A program made the position numbers and the translations under genes. A model generated the notes under the pieces. That model was not told the DNA's origin and searched no databases. It was given only the letters and a program-made list of their open reading frames with translations. From Pseudomonadota bacterium (GTDB lineage: Bacteria; Pseudomonadota; Alphaproteobacteria; Caulobacterales; Caulobacteraceae), in NCBI GenBank assembly GCA_020161365.1, contig JAIUNU010000003.1, forward strand, positions 310,001-374,000: a DNA stretch of 64,000 nt, read 5' to 3'. Within the stretch, counting starts at the first letter, position 1. Each line of letters starts with the position of its first letter. Positions 45,424-54,132 of the stretch are shown here, one piece after another.

Positions 45424-46707
45424 TCAATCGTCCTTCACCACTGCGCCGTCCTTCATGACCTTGGACACCTGGGTCAGGGTCGAGATGTCCGATAGCGGAT
45501 CGCCTTTCACCGCGATCAGATCGCCGTAGCAGCCGGCCGCGTCGCAGCCGACCTGGCCGGTCTTGCCCATCAGCTCCGCCGCCACCGTGGTCGCCGACTG
45601 GATCGCCTGCATCGGGGTCATGCCGTACTTGACCATGTAGGGCATCTGACGAGCGTTCCAGCCGTGCGGATAGACGCCGGCGTCGGTGCCGTAAGCGATC
45701 TTGACGCCCGCCTTGACCGCCTTTCGGAAGCCTTCGCGCTGCGCGTCGGTGGTCTCGCGGTTCTTGCGGATCATGCCCGCCGGCCAGCCGTGCTCGCGGC
45801 CATAGGTGTCGATGAAGTCGCCATTATAGATGTCGGCCACCAGGAAGGCGCCCTTCGCCTTCATCAGAGCGATCCCCTCGTCGTCGATCAGCGAGCCGTG
45901 CTCGATCGACCGGACCCCGGCGCGGACGGCGATCTTGATCCCCTCGGCGCCATGGGCGTGGGCGGTGACATAGGTCCCGCGCTTGGCGGCCTCTTCGACA
46001 GCGGCGCGAATTTCCTCTTCCGACAGTTCAAGCTGACCAGGCTCGGTGCCCTCGGTCAGGACGGCGCCGGTGGCGATCAGCTTGATGAAGTCCGCGCCGC
46101 CCACCAGCAGGGCGCGGACCTTCTTGTGGACGTCGGCGGCGTCTTCGACCACGCCGCGACGCATCTCAGCGGGGATCGCCACGTCGGACGCGACGCCGGT
46201 GATCTCCCCGCCCCCGCCCGGCGCGGTGACATAGGCGCCGGCGACGGACATCCGGGGTCCCGCCACGAGTCCCTCGTTGATGGCGTCGCGAAGAGCCGCA
46301 TCGCTTAGCGCGCGCCAGACGCCGACGTCGCGCACGCTGGTGAAGCCGGCCATCAAGGTCGCGCGGGCGTGTCTCGCGCCGATATAGGCCTGCTGAGCCG
46401 CCGTGCGCAGCAGCGGCAGGGCGATGTTCTCGCTCTGCTCGTCGTCGACCATGTGGGTGTGCATGTCGATCAGGCCCGGCAGAACAGTCAGGCCCGACCA
46501 GTCGACCACCTTCGCGTCCTTGGGCGCCCCCTTCCAGGGGCCGACCGAGACGATGCGATCGCCTTCGATACGGAGCACCTGATCGGACAGCACCTTGCCG
46601 GCCTGGGGGTCGATCAGCTTGCCCGCCCGAACATAGGCGACCTGGGCCGAGGCGACGGCGGGAGCCAGCGCGGCGAAAACGGCGGCGAAAACCAGGCGAG
46701 ACATCAT
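45424..46707 (-). CDS. Exported amidohydrolase (COG1228), dipeptidase/prolidase-like
   Basis: A 427-residue metal-dependent hydrolase. An export signal (MMSRLVFAAVFAALAPAVAS) is followed by a beta-sandwich part and the TIM barrel: metal ligands in LPGLIDMHTHMVDD, a carboxylated-Lys candidate in ADFIKLIATGAV, ligands in YVTAHAHGAEG and SIEHGSLIDDEG, and the active-site Asp in IAYGTDAGVYPH. From memory, Caulobacter relatives first annotated as prolidases act as carboxypeptidases on dipeptides ending in Arg or Lys; a check is needed. Its ATG overlaps the stop of the upstream permease gene (ATGA), a coupling that fits import of the released amino acid. Confidence 0.87.
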   Translation of the reverse strand: MMSRLVFAAVFAALAPAVASAQVAYVRAGKLIDPQAGKVLSDQVLRIEGDRIVSVGPWKGAPKDAKVVDWSGLTVLPGLIDMHTHMVDDEQSENIALPLLRTAAQQAYIGARHARATLMAGFTSVRDVGVWRALSDAALRDAINEGLVAGPRMSVAGAYVTAPGGGGEITGVASDVAIPAEMRRGVVEDAADVHKKVRALLVGGADFIKLIATGAVLTEGTEPGQLELSEEEIRAAVEEAAKRGTYVTAHAHGAEGIKIAVRAGVRSIEHGSLIDDEGIALMKAKGAFLVADIYNGDFIDTYGREHGWPAGMIRKNRETTDAQREGFRKAVKAGVKIAYGTDAGVYPHGWNARQMPYMVKYGMTPMQAIQSATTVAAELMGKTGQVGCDAAGCYGDLIAVKGDPLSDISTLTQVSKVMKDGAVVKDD

Positions 46708-48005
46708 CGGGCGGCTCTCCGCATCAGCCAGTAGATCGGGACGCCGGCGGCCAGCAGCACCAGCCCCCAGAAAGTCACGGACCACCCGGCGCCATAGAAG
46801 GTCCAGGCCGAATAGACCGCCGCGACGGCCGCCACCGCGCCCAGCCCCTTGGAGGGCGCCATGCGGCCCTGCTGCATCAGCCGCAGCACCGCCAGGGAAC
46901 AGAAAAGATAGGCGAAGAGCGACGCGGCGGTGGCTAAAAGGGCCATGAAGGTGAAGGCGTCGGCCATCGACTTGGCGTAGTTCATCAGCACCAGGATCGT
47001 GACGAGCGCACTCGACGCCACGTGCGAGCGAACCGGCGTCCCATTGGCGGTGGTCTTGCCGAACCAGGACGGAAACACCCCTTCGCGGGCCATGGCGGCG
47101 GGCAGTTCCCCTTGGATCAGCGACCAGCCGTTGAGCGCGCCCAGCGCACTGATCGCGGCGAAGGCCGCGAGAACAAGCCGGAAGTCTCCCCCGCCATGAT
47201 AGGTCACGAAATCAACGAACGGCGCGTTGGACCCCTGCAGCACGGCGGTGGGCGTCAGCAGCAAGACGCCTGACGAGACGACCAGATAGACAAGGCCCGC
47301 GAACGCAGTGCCGGCCAGGGTGGCGCGAGGAATGGTGCGTGCGGGGTCCTTGACCTTGTCAGCCGGGATGGTCGCGGTCTCCACCCCGAGCAGCGCCCAA
47401 AGGGTCAGCGCCGCAGCGGCGGTGATAGAGCCGCCGGACAAGGCCGAAGGCTCGAACGGCGCGATCACTGCAGGTCCCTTGGCGTGCAGTACGCTAAAGG
47501 CCAGGCCCGCCACCGCGATCAGTGGGATCAGTTTCAAGATCGTGGTGACCAGCTGGATCCAGCCCGCCGATCGCGCCCCGGCGCAGTTGATGGCCGTCGC
47601 CGCCCACACCACCGCCACGGTCAGCAGCGCCGCGAGACCCGGCGTCTTGGCGATCGCGGGCATGAAGACGCTGAGGTAGCTCACCGCCGCGATGGCGATG
47701 GCCGCGTTGGAGACCCACACCGAGATCCAATAGGACCACGCCACCAAAAAGCCGGGCGCGCGACCGAACGCTTCCTCGGTGTAGGCGAAGGGTCCGCCGG
47801 CGCGCGGAAAGGCGCCCGCCAGCTTCGCGAACACATAGGCCAGGCACAACGAGCCGCCGATGGTCAGCAGCCAGGCGATGACGGCGTTCCAGCCGTAGGG
47901 CGCCAGGGAGGCGGGCAGCATGAACACGCCCGAACCGATCATGTTGCCGACCACGAGGGCCGCGCACATCCAGATGCCCAGCGGCTTGGATTTCAGGGAC
48001 GTCAT
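46704..48005 (-). CDS. Amino acid permease (APC superfamily)
   Basis: A 433-residue transporter with twelve predicted helices. APC features are the N-terminal AALVVGNMIGSGVFMLPASL (unwound TM1 substrate loop GSGVF), FPRAGGPFAYTEEAFGRAPG, NCAGARSAGWIQLVTTILKL, and ALLGVETATIPADKVKDPAR (TM6). These resemble AdiC/basic amino acid-polyamine carriers. The downstream amidohydrolase starts within its stop codon, so the pair probably hydrolyses dipeptides outside and takes up the product. A terminator of the TonB receptor gene lies just upstream. Confidence 0.9.
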   Translation of the reverse strand: MTSLKSKPLGIWMCAALVVGNMIGSGVFMLPASLAPYGWNAVIAWLLTIGGSLCLAYVFAKLAGAFPRAGGPFAYTEEAFGRAPGFLVAWSYWISVWVSNAAIAIAAVSYLSVFMPAIAKTPGLAALLTVAVVWAATAINCAGARSAGWIQLVTTILKLIPLIAVAGLAFSVLHAKGPAVIAPFEPSALSGGSITAAAALTLWALLGVETATIPADKVKDPARTIPRATLAGTAFAGLVYLVVSSGVLLLTPTAVLQGSNAPFVDFVTYHGGGDFRLVLAAFAAISALGALNGWSLIQGELPAAMAREGVFPSWFGKTTANGTPVRSHVASSALVTILVLMNYAKSMADAFTFMALLATAASLFAYLFCSLAVLRLMQQGRMAPSKGLGAVAAVAAVYSAWTFYGAGWSVTFWGLVLLAAGVPIYWLMRRAAR

Positions 48006-48031
48006 CGCGATTTCAGCTTCCCCCCGAGAAC

Positions 48032-48059
48032 AAAAAGGGGCGGCCCGATGGACCGCCCC
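48032..48059 (-). terminator. Rho-independent terminator after the TonB receptor gene
   Basis: On the minus strand GGGGCGG (48053-48059) pairs with CCGCCCC (48037-48043) over a 9-base loop, followed by TTTTT (48032-48036). It lies 23 bases after the receptor stop. Confidence 0.82.
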
Positions 48060-48081
48060 CCGTTACGCTACCCACAACAGG

Positions 48082-50448
48082 CTAGAACGCCTTACCCACC
48101 TTGACCCCAAGGGTACGGGGCTGGTTGGGCGTGATGTAGTACTGCGTTCCGCAGACGCTCGTTGCGCACTGGGCGTTTCGGTCCAGACTGGCGCGCTTGT
48201 CGAACAGGTTCTTCACATAGAGCCCGATCGACAGACCGTCCTTCTCCATGCCACCCGAAACGTCGAACGTTTCCCAGCCCTTCTGCTTGCCAAACGCTGC
48301 GCGATCGGAAAGCCTCAAGTCGGTCCAGCTCGCGCTCTGGCCGACGATCGAGCCCTGCACGTAGTTGTCCCAATCGCCCCAGCTGAAATCATAGCGGGCC
48401 GTGAGGTTGGCCTTGAACTTCGGCGTCACGGGCAGCGAGGTGCCGTCAGGCGCCTGCGGGGTCGCGCAGGTGGTGACCGGATTGCCGGCGGTGTCGGTGA
48501 AGCCGCAGTAATTCGCCGTCAGCTTGGCGTCGGTATAGGCCGCCGCCGCATTGATCGTCAGCCCCTGGACCGGAACCCAGGTGATGTCGCTTTCAATACC
48601 CTTGATGCGGGCCTGGTTGGCGTTCTTGATCTCGGTCAGGCCGTTGGCCCCCAGGATCGAGAACTGGAAGTTCTTCCAGTCTTCCATGAACACCGCGCCG
48701 TTCCAGCGGAAGCTGTTGTTCAGCCACGTGGTCTTCCAGCCGGCTTCGTAGTTCTTCAGGTAGTCGGCCTGATAAGGCGGCAGGGTGCTGCGCCGATTGA
48801 TGCCGCCCGGGCGGAAGCCCTTGGAATAGGTGGCGTAGATCAGCTTGGCGTCGTCGAACTTGTAGGTCAGCGTCACCTTGGGAACGTTGCCGCTTTCCTT
48901 CACGCCCTTGTCGAGGTTGGTGCAGGGCGACCCCGGAACCACCGCCGCCTTGAAGCACGCTTTCTCGCCGGTCGAACCGTAGCCCTTCCCATAACCGTAG
49001 AAGCCGATCAGCGTGTTGTGCGCCTTGAAGAAGCGGATGCCGGCCGTCAGCATCAGCTTGTCGGTGATGTCGTATTCGGCTTGGCCGAACACCGCCTTGT
49101 CCCGATCGACGCGCTGCTGCTTGGTCAGCCAGATGGTGCCGGTATAGCCAGGCACCGAGATGTCGCTGCCGATGTCGGCGATCCGGTAGTTCTGGAAGAT
49201 GTCGTGGGTTTGCTTCTGGTAGAAGCCGCCGACCACGAACCGCAGCTTTTGATCCTGCGGCGAGGCGATACGGATTTCGTGGCTTTCCTTCTTGTAGTCG
49301 TCCTGGCCCTGGATGAACTGGGACGGATTGACCAGGTTGCCGGCGTTGTCGGTCCAGTAGAAGCCGTAGCCGACCTGATCATAGAAGTAGGAATAGTCGG
49401 TGTAGTCGGAGTTCGTCTCCGTCTTCCGCTTCAGGTACGAGCCTGAATAGGTGACGTCGAGATTGGCCACTTGGCCCTCGATCGTCATCGCCGCCTGGTA
49501 CCACTTGTCCTTGGCGCTTTCCGGATAGAAGCGCTTGACCTTCAGGTCACCAACCTTGGGATCATAAGAGAAAGAGCCGTTCGACTTCTGGACCTGGCCC
49601 ATCACCTGAGGCGTAACGACCCAGTTGTCGTCCAGCTCGACGCGCAGCGCCGCGCGACCGCCTTGCGTGTAGACGGAGTTATAGTCGTCGCGCACCCGCG
49701 CCTTGTTGTTGATCGTATAGTCGTTGGCCGGGTTGGTGTCGCCGCGCGTATAGGTCCGCGTGCCCGCCACGTTGTCGATATAGCCGCCGTCGCGGACATC
49801 CCAGCCGACGAGACGAACCGCGACCTTGTCCGACAGCGGCATGTTCACGAAGCCTTCCAGCGCATGCCCCGTATCGCCGTGCGCGACCTGGTTCAACTCC
49901 GCGTCGACGCCGGCGGCGAAGCCGGCCGTCGAAGGCTTGTTGGTGATGATCCGCAGCGTACCGGCCTGCGAGCTGGCGCCGTACAGCGTGCCTTGCGGAC
50001 CGGCCAGGGCCTCGACCCGGGCGACGTCATAGACGTGGATGTCCAGCGCGCCCTGGATGGTGGTGACCGGCTGCTCGTCCAGATAAACGCCGACGCTGGG
50101 CAGCGAACCGGAATGGTTGCCGTCCCCTCCGCTGGCCACGCCGCGCATATAAACCTGACCGAAGCCAGGACCCGAGCTGGTGAACGACACGCTCGGCAGA
50201 TACTTCACATAGTCGCCGAACGCGCTGACCTGCAGCTGCTCCAGCTTCTCCCCGCCCAGCGCCTGGATGCTGACCGGCACGTCCTGCAGATTCTCGCTGC
50301 GCTTCTGGGCGGTGACCACCACCTCTTCAAGCGCGGTGTTCTGGCTGGATTGCGCCTGGGCGTAGGCGACGCCCGACAACATGCTGCTGGCCAACAACGC
50401 GGCGGAGTAGACCCCCGCTTTCTTTAGACGAACCGATCCCGACGACAT
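48082..50448 (-). CDS. TonB-dependent outer-membrane receptor
   Basis: A 788-residue energised importer. A signal peptide (GVYSAALLASSMLSGVAYAQ) precedes the TonB box ALEEVVVTAQKR; the plug domain covers about residues 45-170 (DVPVSIQALGGEKLEQLQVS, PQGTLYGASSQAGTLRIIT), and the 22-strand barrel ends in TLGVKVGKAF with the C-terminal Phe. Barrel loops are Tyr/Asp rich. The substrate is unknown: siderophores, sugars and plant metabolites are all possible in this receptor-rich group. GGGGAG is seven bases before the ATG. It lies upstream of the permease on the same strand, with a terminator between, so is a separate unit. A TPR-sulfotransferase gene precedes it. Confidence 0.93.
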   Translation of the reverse strand: MSSGSVRLKKAGVYSAALLASSMLSGVAYAQAQSSQNTALEEVVVTAQKRSENLQDVPVSIQALGGEKLEQLQVSAFGDYVKYLPSVSFTSSGPGFGQVYMRGVASGGDGNHSGSLPSVGVYLDEQPVTTIQGALDIHVYDVARVEALAGPQGTLYGASSQAGTLRIITNKPSTAGFAAGVDAELNQVAHGDTGHALEGFVNMPLSDKVAVRLVGWDVRDGGYIDNVAGTRTYTRGDTNPANDYTINNKARVRDDYNSVYTQGGRAALRVELDDNWVVTPQVMGQVQKSNGSFSYDPKVGDLKVKRFYPESAKDKWYQAAMTIEGQVANLDVTYSGSYLKRKTETNSDYTDYSYFYDQVGYGFYWTDNAGNLVNPSQFIQGQDDYKKESHEIRIASPQDQKLRFVVGGFYQKQTHDIFQNYRIADIGSDISVPGYTGTIWLTKQQRVDRDKAVFGQAEYDITDKLMLTAGIRFFKAHNTLIGFYGYGKGYGSTGEKACFKAAVVPGSPCTNLDKGVKESGNVPKVTLTYKFDDAKLIYATYSKGFRPGGINRRSTLPPYQADYLKNYEAGWKTTWLNNSFRWNGAVFMEDWKNFQFSILGANGLTEIKNANQARIKGIESDITWVPVQGLTINAAAAYTDAKLTANYCGFTDTAGNPVTTCATPQAPDGTSLPVTPKFKANLTARYDFSWGDWDNYVQGSIVGQSASWTDLRLSDRAAFGKQKGWETFDVSGGMEKDGLSIGLYVKNLFDKRASLDRNAQCATSVCGTQYYITPNQPRTLGVKVGKAF

Positions 50449-50578
50449 TCAGTCGCTCCCCTTGCGGCTTTGAGGGAACGATGTTCGACCCGCGCCTAAT
50501 CGATGGGCAAGTTTGAATTTTCGGTTTGCCTGCAATTCCTGTGAGTGTTGCAGAAATGGCGAGGTGTTGGGCAGATGG

Positions 50579-52597
50579 TCAAATAACAGGCGCGCCTGGG
50601 TACGCATTGAGCACCGGTCCCAAGGACTGCTTCAGCGGCCCCAGATGCGATTCGAATTTCTGCCAGTGCTCAACGGCGTCCTTGAAGATCGGACGGCGGA
50701 CCTGTTCTGAACTGGCGGTCCGCACCGCGCGCTCATTCTCGTGGGGCGACAGGCAGGCCTCCTCGAAGGGCAGGCCGCAGTGGTCGAGCAAAGCGCGGAT
50801 CTGCGCCTCGGGATCCTCGATCAGCCGCTCATAGATCACCCGATGCACCCGCCCCGGCAGGACAGCGTCGAAGTGGGCCATCAGGTCCACATAGTCGGCG
50901 TAGTACCGGCCGATGTCCGTCAAGTCGTAGCTGAACGCCTGGCCGCGCGCGAAGTGCTGCTTGAAGCCCGAGAAGCAACAGCCGAGCGGATGACGACGTG
51001 CGTCGATGATCTTGGCGTTAGGCAGGATCAGGTGGATCAGCCCGGTGTGCGCGAAATTGTTCGGCATCTTGTCGATGAAGAACGGCTTGTCGGTCTTGCG
51101 CTGGATCCGGGTGCGCTCGATGAACTCCTCGCCCAACGCCTTGAGGTCTTCGGGCGACAGGTCGGCGAGGCTCTCGGGATAGGTCGACTCGGCGCGCTTG
51201 GCGGTCTTGCCCCCCAGGCGGCGCGCCATGACGATCAGGTCGGGCAGCTCCATCGTACCCTCGACCAGCGAGTGGCTGGCCAGGATCTGCTCCACCAGCG
51301 TAGACCCCGAGCGCGGCAGGCCCACGACGAAGATCGGATCGGGCGCCGGACAGCCCTGCCCCGCCCGCGCCGCGATGAAGGCCGGCGAGAACACCGCCTT
51401 GGTGCGCACGGTGTCGGCGGTGTTTTCCTCAGGATCATACTCCAGCTGCTCGCGCCGGATCGCCGCGCCGGCCGCGTAGTGGGCGAACGACGCGTCCCAA
51501 GCCTCGGCGTCCTCGTGCGCCTTGCCCAAAGCGTAGTGGAGATGCAGACGGTCATCGTCCGAAAGCCCCTCGGCCTCCAGCGCCTGGCGCATGGCGGCCA
51601 GGTCTTCCGCCGTGAACTTGACGGTCTTGAGGTTGGCCAGGCTCCACCAGACCTCACCCAGGGTCGGGGCCAGATCGAGAGCCTTGCGATAGGCCGCGAC
51701 GCTGTCGGCCTGGCGGCCTACCGTCTTGAGGGCGTGACCGTAGCTCATCCAACCCTTGGGCTGGTTGGGATAGTCCTTCAGGACCTGATCATAGACGGCG
51801 ATCGCGCGATCATATTCGCCCAGCCGCGCCAGGATCGCCGCATAAAGGTTGGCGTAGCCCGGATGACGCGCGTCCTTGGCCACCAGCATCTCGATCTGCG
51901 CCAGGGCCTCGAGGTTCTTGTTCTGGCGGTAGAGCATGGTCGCCAGGTTGTGGCGGGCGGCGGCGAAGTTGGGCGCCAGCTCCACGCAGCGGGTCAGCAG
52001 CGCCTCGGCGTCGGCGTAGCGTCCCAGGCGCGCGCCGGTCTCGGCCAGCATGCGGATCGCTGCGACGTCGCCGGCGTCGGCTTTCAGGCGCTCGCGCAGC
52101 ACTCGTTCGGCCTCGCCCAGCCGATTCTCAGACAGCGCCGTGGCCGCCTCGATCAGCAGCGGGTCACGGGTCGAGGCGCGGAGCTGACGGGCCAGCGCGC
52201 GTTCAGCGCCCTGGCGATCGCCCAGAAGCTCCAGACTCTCGGACAGGCCGCGCCAAGCTTCCGACAGGCGAGGCTCCAGCGCGCTGGCGCGGTCAAAGGC
52301 GCGCGCGGCCTCGGCGGTGCGGCCCAGACGCTCCAGACACAGGGCCAGCTCCAGCTGGGCCAACGGCAGGTTCGGCAGGGCCTGGGCCAGCGGCGCGATG
52401 GTCGCCAGCCCCCCCTCGGCGTCGCCGGACAGGCGCAAGGCGGCGGCCAGCAGGCGTGTGGTGTCGGCGTGGCGCGGGACGACCTCCAGGATCGCGCGCG
52501 CCTGCTCGGCGGCCAAGCGCGGATCGGTCTCCAACAACCGCTCGGCGTGCGCGAAGGCGTCGGCGAGACTGGCGGCGGGAGCGGTCGTCGTGGTCAT
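50579..52597 (-). CDS. TPR-repeat sulfotransferase family protein
   Basis: A 672-residue fusion. Residues 1-400 hold about ten tetratricopeptide repeats (for example GYANLYAAILARLGEYDRAI, then VYDQVLKDYPNQPKGWMSYG). Residues about 440-650 are a sulfotransferase domain with the 5'-phosphosulfate loop FVVGLPRSGSTLVEQILASH and the 3'-phosphate motif VIYERLIEDPEAQI. It would transfer sulfate from PAPS to a sugar, lipid or protein; the TPRs may bind the acceptor. Such proteins often lie beside TonB receptor genes in Caulobacter relatives, as here. ATG 52597 was chosen; upstream in-frame sequence is repeat B4. Confidence 0.9.
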   Translation of the reverse strand: MTTTTAPAASLADAFAHAERLLETDPRLAAEQARAILEVVPRHADTTRLLAAALRLSGDAEGGLATIAPLAQALPNLPLAQLELALCLERLGRTAEAARAFDRASALEPRLSEAWRGLSESLELLGDRQGAERALARQLRASTRDPLLIEAATALSENRLGEAERVLRERLKADAGDVAAIRMLAETGARLGRYADAEALLTRCVELAPNFAAARHNLATMLYRQNKNLEALAQIEMLVAKDARHPGYANLYAAILARLGEYDRAIAVYDQVLKDYPNQPKGWMSYGHALKTVGRQADSVAAYRKALDLAPTLGEVWWSLANLKTVKFTAEDLAAMRQALEAEGLSDDDRLHLHYALGKAHEDAEAWDASFAHYAAGAAIRREQLEYDPEENTADTVRTKAVFSPAFIAARAGQGCPAPDPIFVVGLPRSGSTLVEQILASHSLVEGTMELPDLIVMARRLGGKTAKRAESTYPESLADLSPEDLKALGEEFIERTRIQRKTDKPFFIDKMPNNFAHTGLIHLILPNAKIIDARRHPLGCCFSGFKQHFARGQAFSYDLTDIGRYYADYVDLMAHFDAVLPGRVHRVIYERLIEDPEAQIRALLDHCGLPFEEACLSPHENERAVRTASSEQVRRPIFKDAVEHWQKFESHLGPLKQSLGPVLNAYPGAPVI

Positions 52598-52648
52598 GCG
52601 GTCAGGAGAGCGGGGTCTGGGTGGGGGTGTCAATCGCCCCTTCGCCAA

Positions 52649-52768
52649 ATCCTCCCCCCAGCGGGGGAGGCGTCGGCTCGAAGAGACGACGGAGGGGGAA
52701 GAGGCAAGATCAGCAAGCACATCCCCCTCCGGTCGCGTCGCGACCACCTCCCCCGCTAGGGGGAGGAT
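52649..52768. repeat. Repeat family B, copy B4
   Basis: Outer ATCCTCCCCCC...GGGGGAGGAT, inner GACGGAGGGGGAAG / ATCCCCCTCCGG. Middle CAAGATCAGCAAGCAC resembles B2 and B3. It lies between the TPR-sulfotransferase start and the PuuB-like gene stop. Confidence 0.88.
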
Positions 52769-52776
52769 TGAACACC

Positions 52777-54057
52777 TCACAACCGATCCCGCAGCGCGTA
52801 CCAGCTAAGCCCTGCTACGGTCAGCGGCCAGCGCAGCCAGCGACCGCCCGGGAACGGCGGGGTCGGGACTCGCGCCATCAGCGCCAAGGTCTGGGCGTTC
52901 CCCTCCGCCAACAGCTTGCCGACATAGGGGGCCAGCATCACCCCCTGCCCCGAATAGCCGGAGGCGACCCGCACCCCCGGCGCGATCTCGCTGACAAAGG
53001 GCATGCGGCTGAGCGTTATCCCCAGCGTTCCGCCCCAGGCGTGGGTGATCTCGACCCCCGCCAGGCGCGGGTAGACCTTGGCAAGGTTCCTGCGGACGAG
53101 ACCGGCGATGTCGCTCGGGAAGCCGGGGCGGTAGTTCTCGCCGCCTCCAAACAAGAGCCGCCCGTCCTGCGTCTTGCGGAAATAGTTGACGACGAAGCGG
53201 CTGTCCGAGACGGCCGCGTTCGAGCGGATGATCTCGTCGGCCAAGTCCCCCAAAGGCGCGGTGACCGCGATGAAGTTGTTGATCGGCATGACCCGCGCTT
53301 GCGCCGGCCCGGCCATGGCGTTGAGCTGGCCATCGCCGCTGAGGATCAGCTGATCGCAGGTCACGCGGCCGCCGGAGGTCTCGACAACGATCCTGCCGCC
53401 CTCGCGTCGCCAGGTCGCGGCGCGAGTGTTCTCATGGATCACAGCCCCGGCCGCCATCGCGCGCGCCGCCATGCCCTGGGCCAGCTTCAGCGGATGAACG
53501 TGGCCGCCGCCATGGTCGATGAGACCGCCGTGATAGACATCGGTTCCCAGTTCGTCCGCCAAGGCCTGCTCGCCGATCGGCTCTAGCTGATCATAGCCGT
53601 AGCGCTCGGCCATCAGCGCGATATAGGCCGCATCCTCGGCCTCGCCTTGGGGCTTGTGGCGCGCATGGATCATGCCGGGTCGCCAGTCGCAATCGATGGT
53701 CTCGGTCAGGGTCTTGAAGGAGGCGCGGGCGTCCTCGGCCACGCGCCACAAGGCCATGGCGTCGTCCCGGCCGACCGCCTTTTCCAGCCAGGCCTGATCG
53801 CGCCTCTGCCCCGTGTGGACCTGCCCGCCGTTGCGGCCGGAGGCGGCGCAGCCGACGCGGCCAGCCTCCAGAACGATGGCCCGAGCGCCGAGCGCCATCG
53901 CCGCGCCAAGGCCCGTGAAGCCCGCGCCGACGATGCAGACCTCGGCTTGGACATCGCCCTTAAGCGATGGAAGGTCGGGGAATTCAGGAGCGGTGGCGGC
54001 GTACCAATTCCCTCTCCCATAGGGAGAGGGGCAGGGGTGAGGGGTTTGGTCAGTCAC
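52777..54057 (-). CDS. puuB: FAD amine oxidase, PuuB-type (gamma-glutamylputrescine oxidase)
   Basis: A 426-residue DAO-family flavoenzyme expected to oxidise gamma-glutamylputrescine to the aldehyde. It shows NWYAATAPEFPDLP, the FAD loop EVCIVGAGFTGLGAAMALGA, the flavin-linked CAASGRNGGQVHTGQRRDQA, and a C-terminal VRVASGYSGQGVMLAPYVGK. Start: a GTG at 54057; the first 16 codons (TDQTPHPCPSPYGRG and the start itself) lie in repeat D1, and no other ATG, GTG or TTG exists before the FAD loop. The repeat therefore supplies the start. It lies just after a PuuA-type ligase gene. Related sarcosine- or glycine-type oxidases are an alternative. Confidence 0.84.
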   Translation of the reverse strand: MTDQTPHPCPSPYGRGNWYAATAPEFPDLPSLKGDVQAEVCIVGAGFTGLGAAMALGARAIVLEAGRVGCAASGRNGGQVHTGQRRDQAWLEKAVGRDDAMALWRVAEDARASFKTLTETIDCDWRPGMIHARHKPQGEAEDAAYIALMAERYGYDQLEPIGEQALADELGTDVYHGGLIDHGGGHVHPLKLAQGMAARAMAAGAVIHENTRAATWRREGGRIVVETSGGRVTCDQLILSGDGQLNAMAGPAQARVMPINNFIAVTAPLGDLADEIIRSNAAVSDSRFVVNYFRKTQDGRLLFGGGENYRPGFPSDIAGLVRRNLAKVYPRLAGVEITHAWGGTLGITLSRMPFVSEIAPGVRVASGYSGQGVMLAPYVGKLLAEGNAQTLALMARVPTPPFPGGRWLRWPLTVAGLSWYALRDRL

Positions 54058-54127
54058 CGCTGTAACCCCTCATCCTCCCACGCCTTCGGCGCGGGTCCCT
54101 CCTTCTCCCTCTGGGAGAAGGTGATCA
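54009..54127. repeat. Repeat family D, copy D1
   Basis: Left hairpin CCCTCTCCCATAGGGAGAGGG with GCAGGGGTGAGGGG, inner inverse CCCCTCATCCTCC, hairpin CGCCTTCGGCGCG and right hairpin CTTCTCCCTCTGGGAGAAGG followed by TGATCA. The minus-strand puuB-like gene starts inside it. It fills the gap between that gene and the PuuA-type gene stop. Confidence 0.85.
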
Positions 54128-54132
54128 CAAGC

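Noticed and set aside
47920..49446. 508-codon plus-strand frame opposite the TonB receptor
   Set aside because: Antisense to a clear receptor; low-complexity Arg/Gly/Val composition.
50741..52759. 672-codon open frame opposite the TPR-sulfotransferase
   Set aside because: Length comes from GC bias; the opposite strand has intact TPRs and PAPS motifs.
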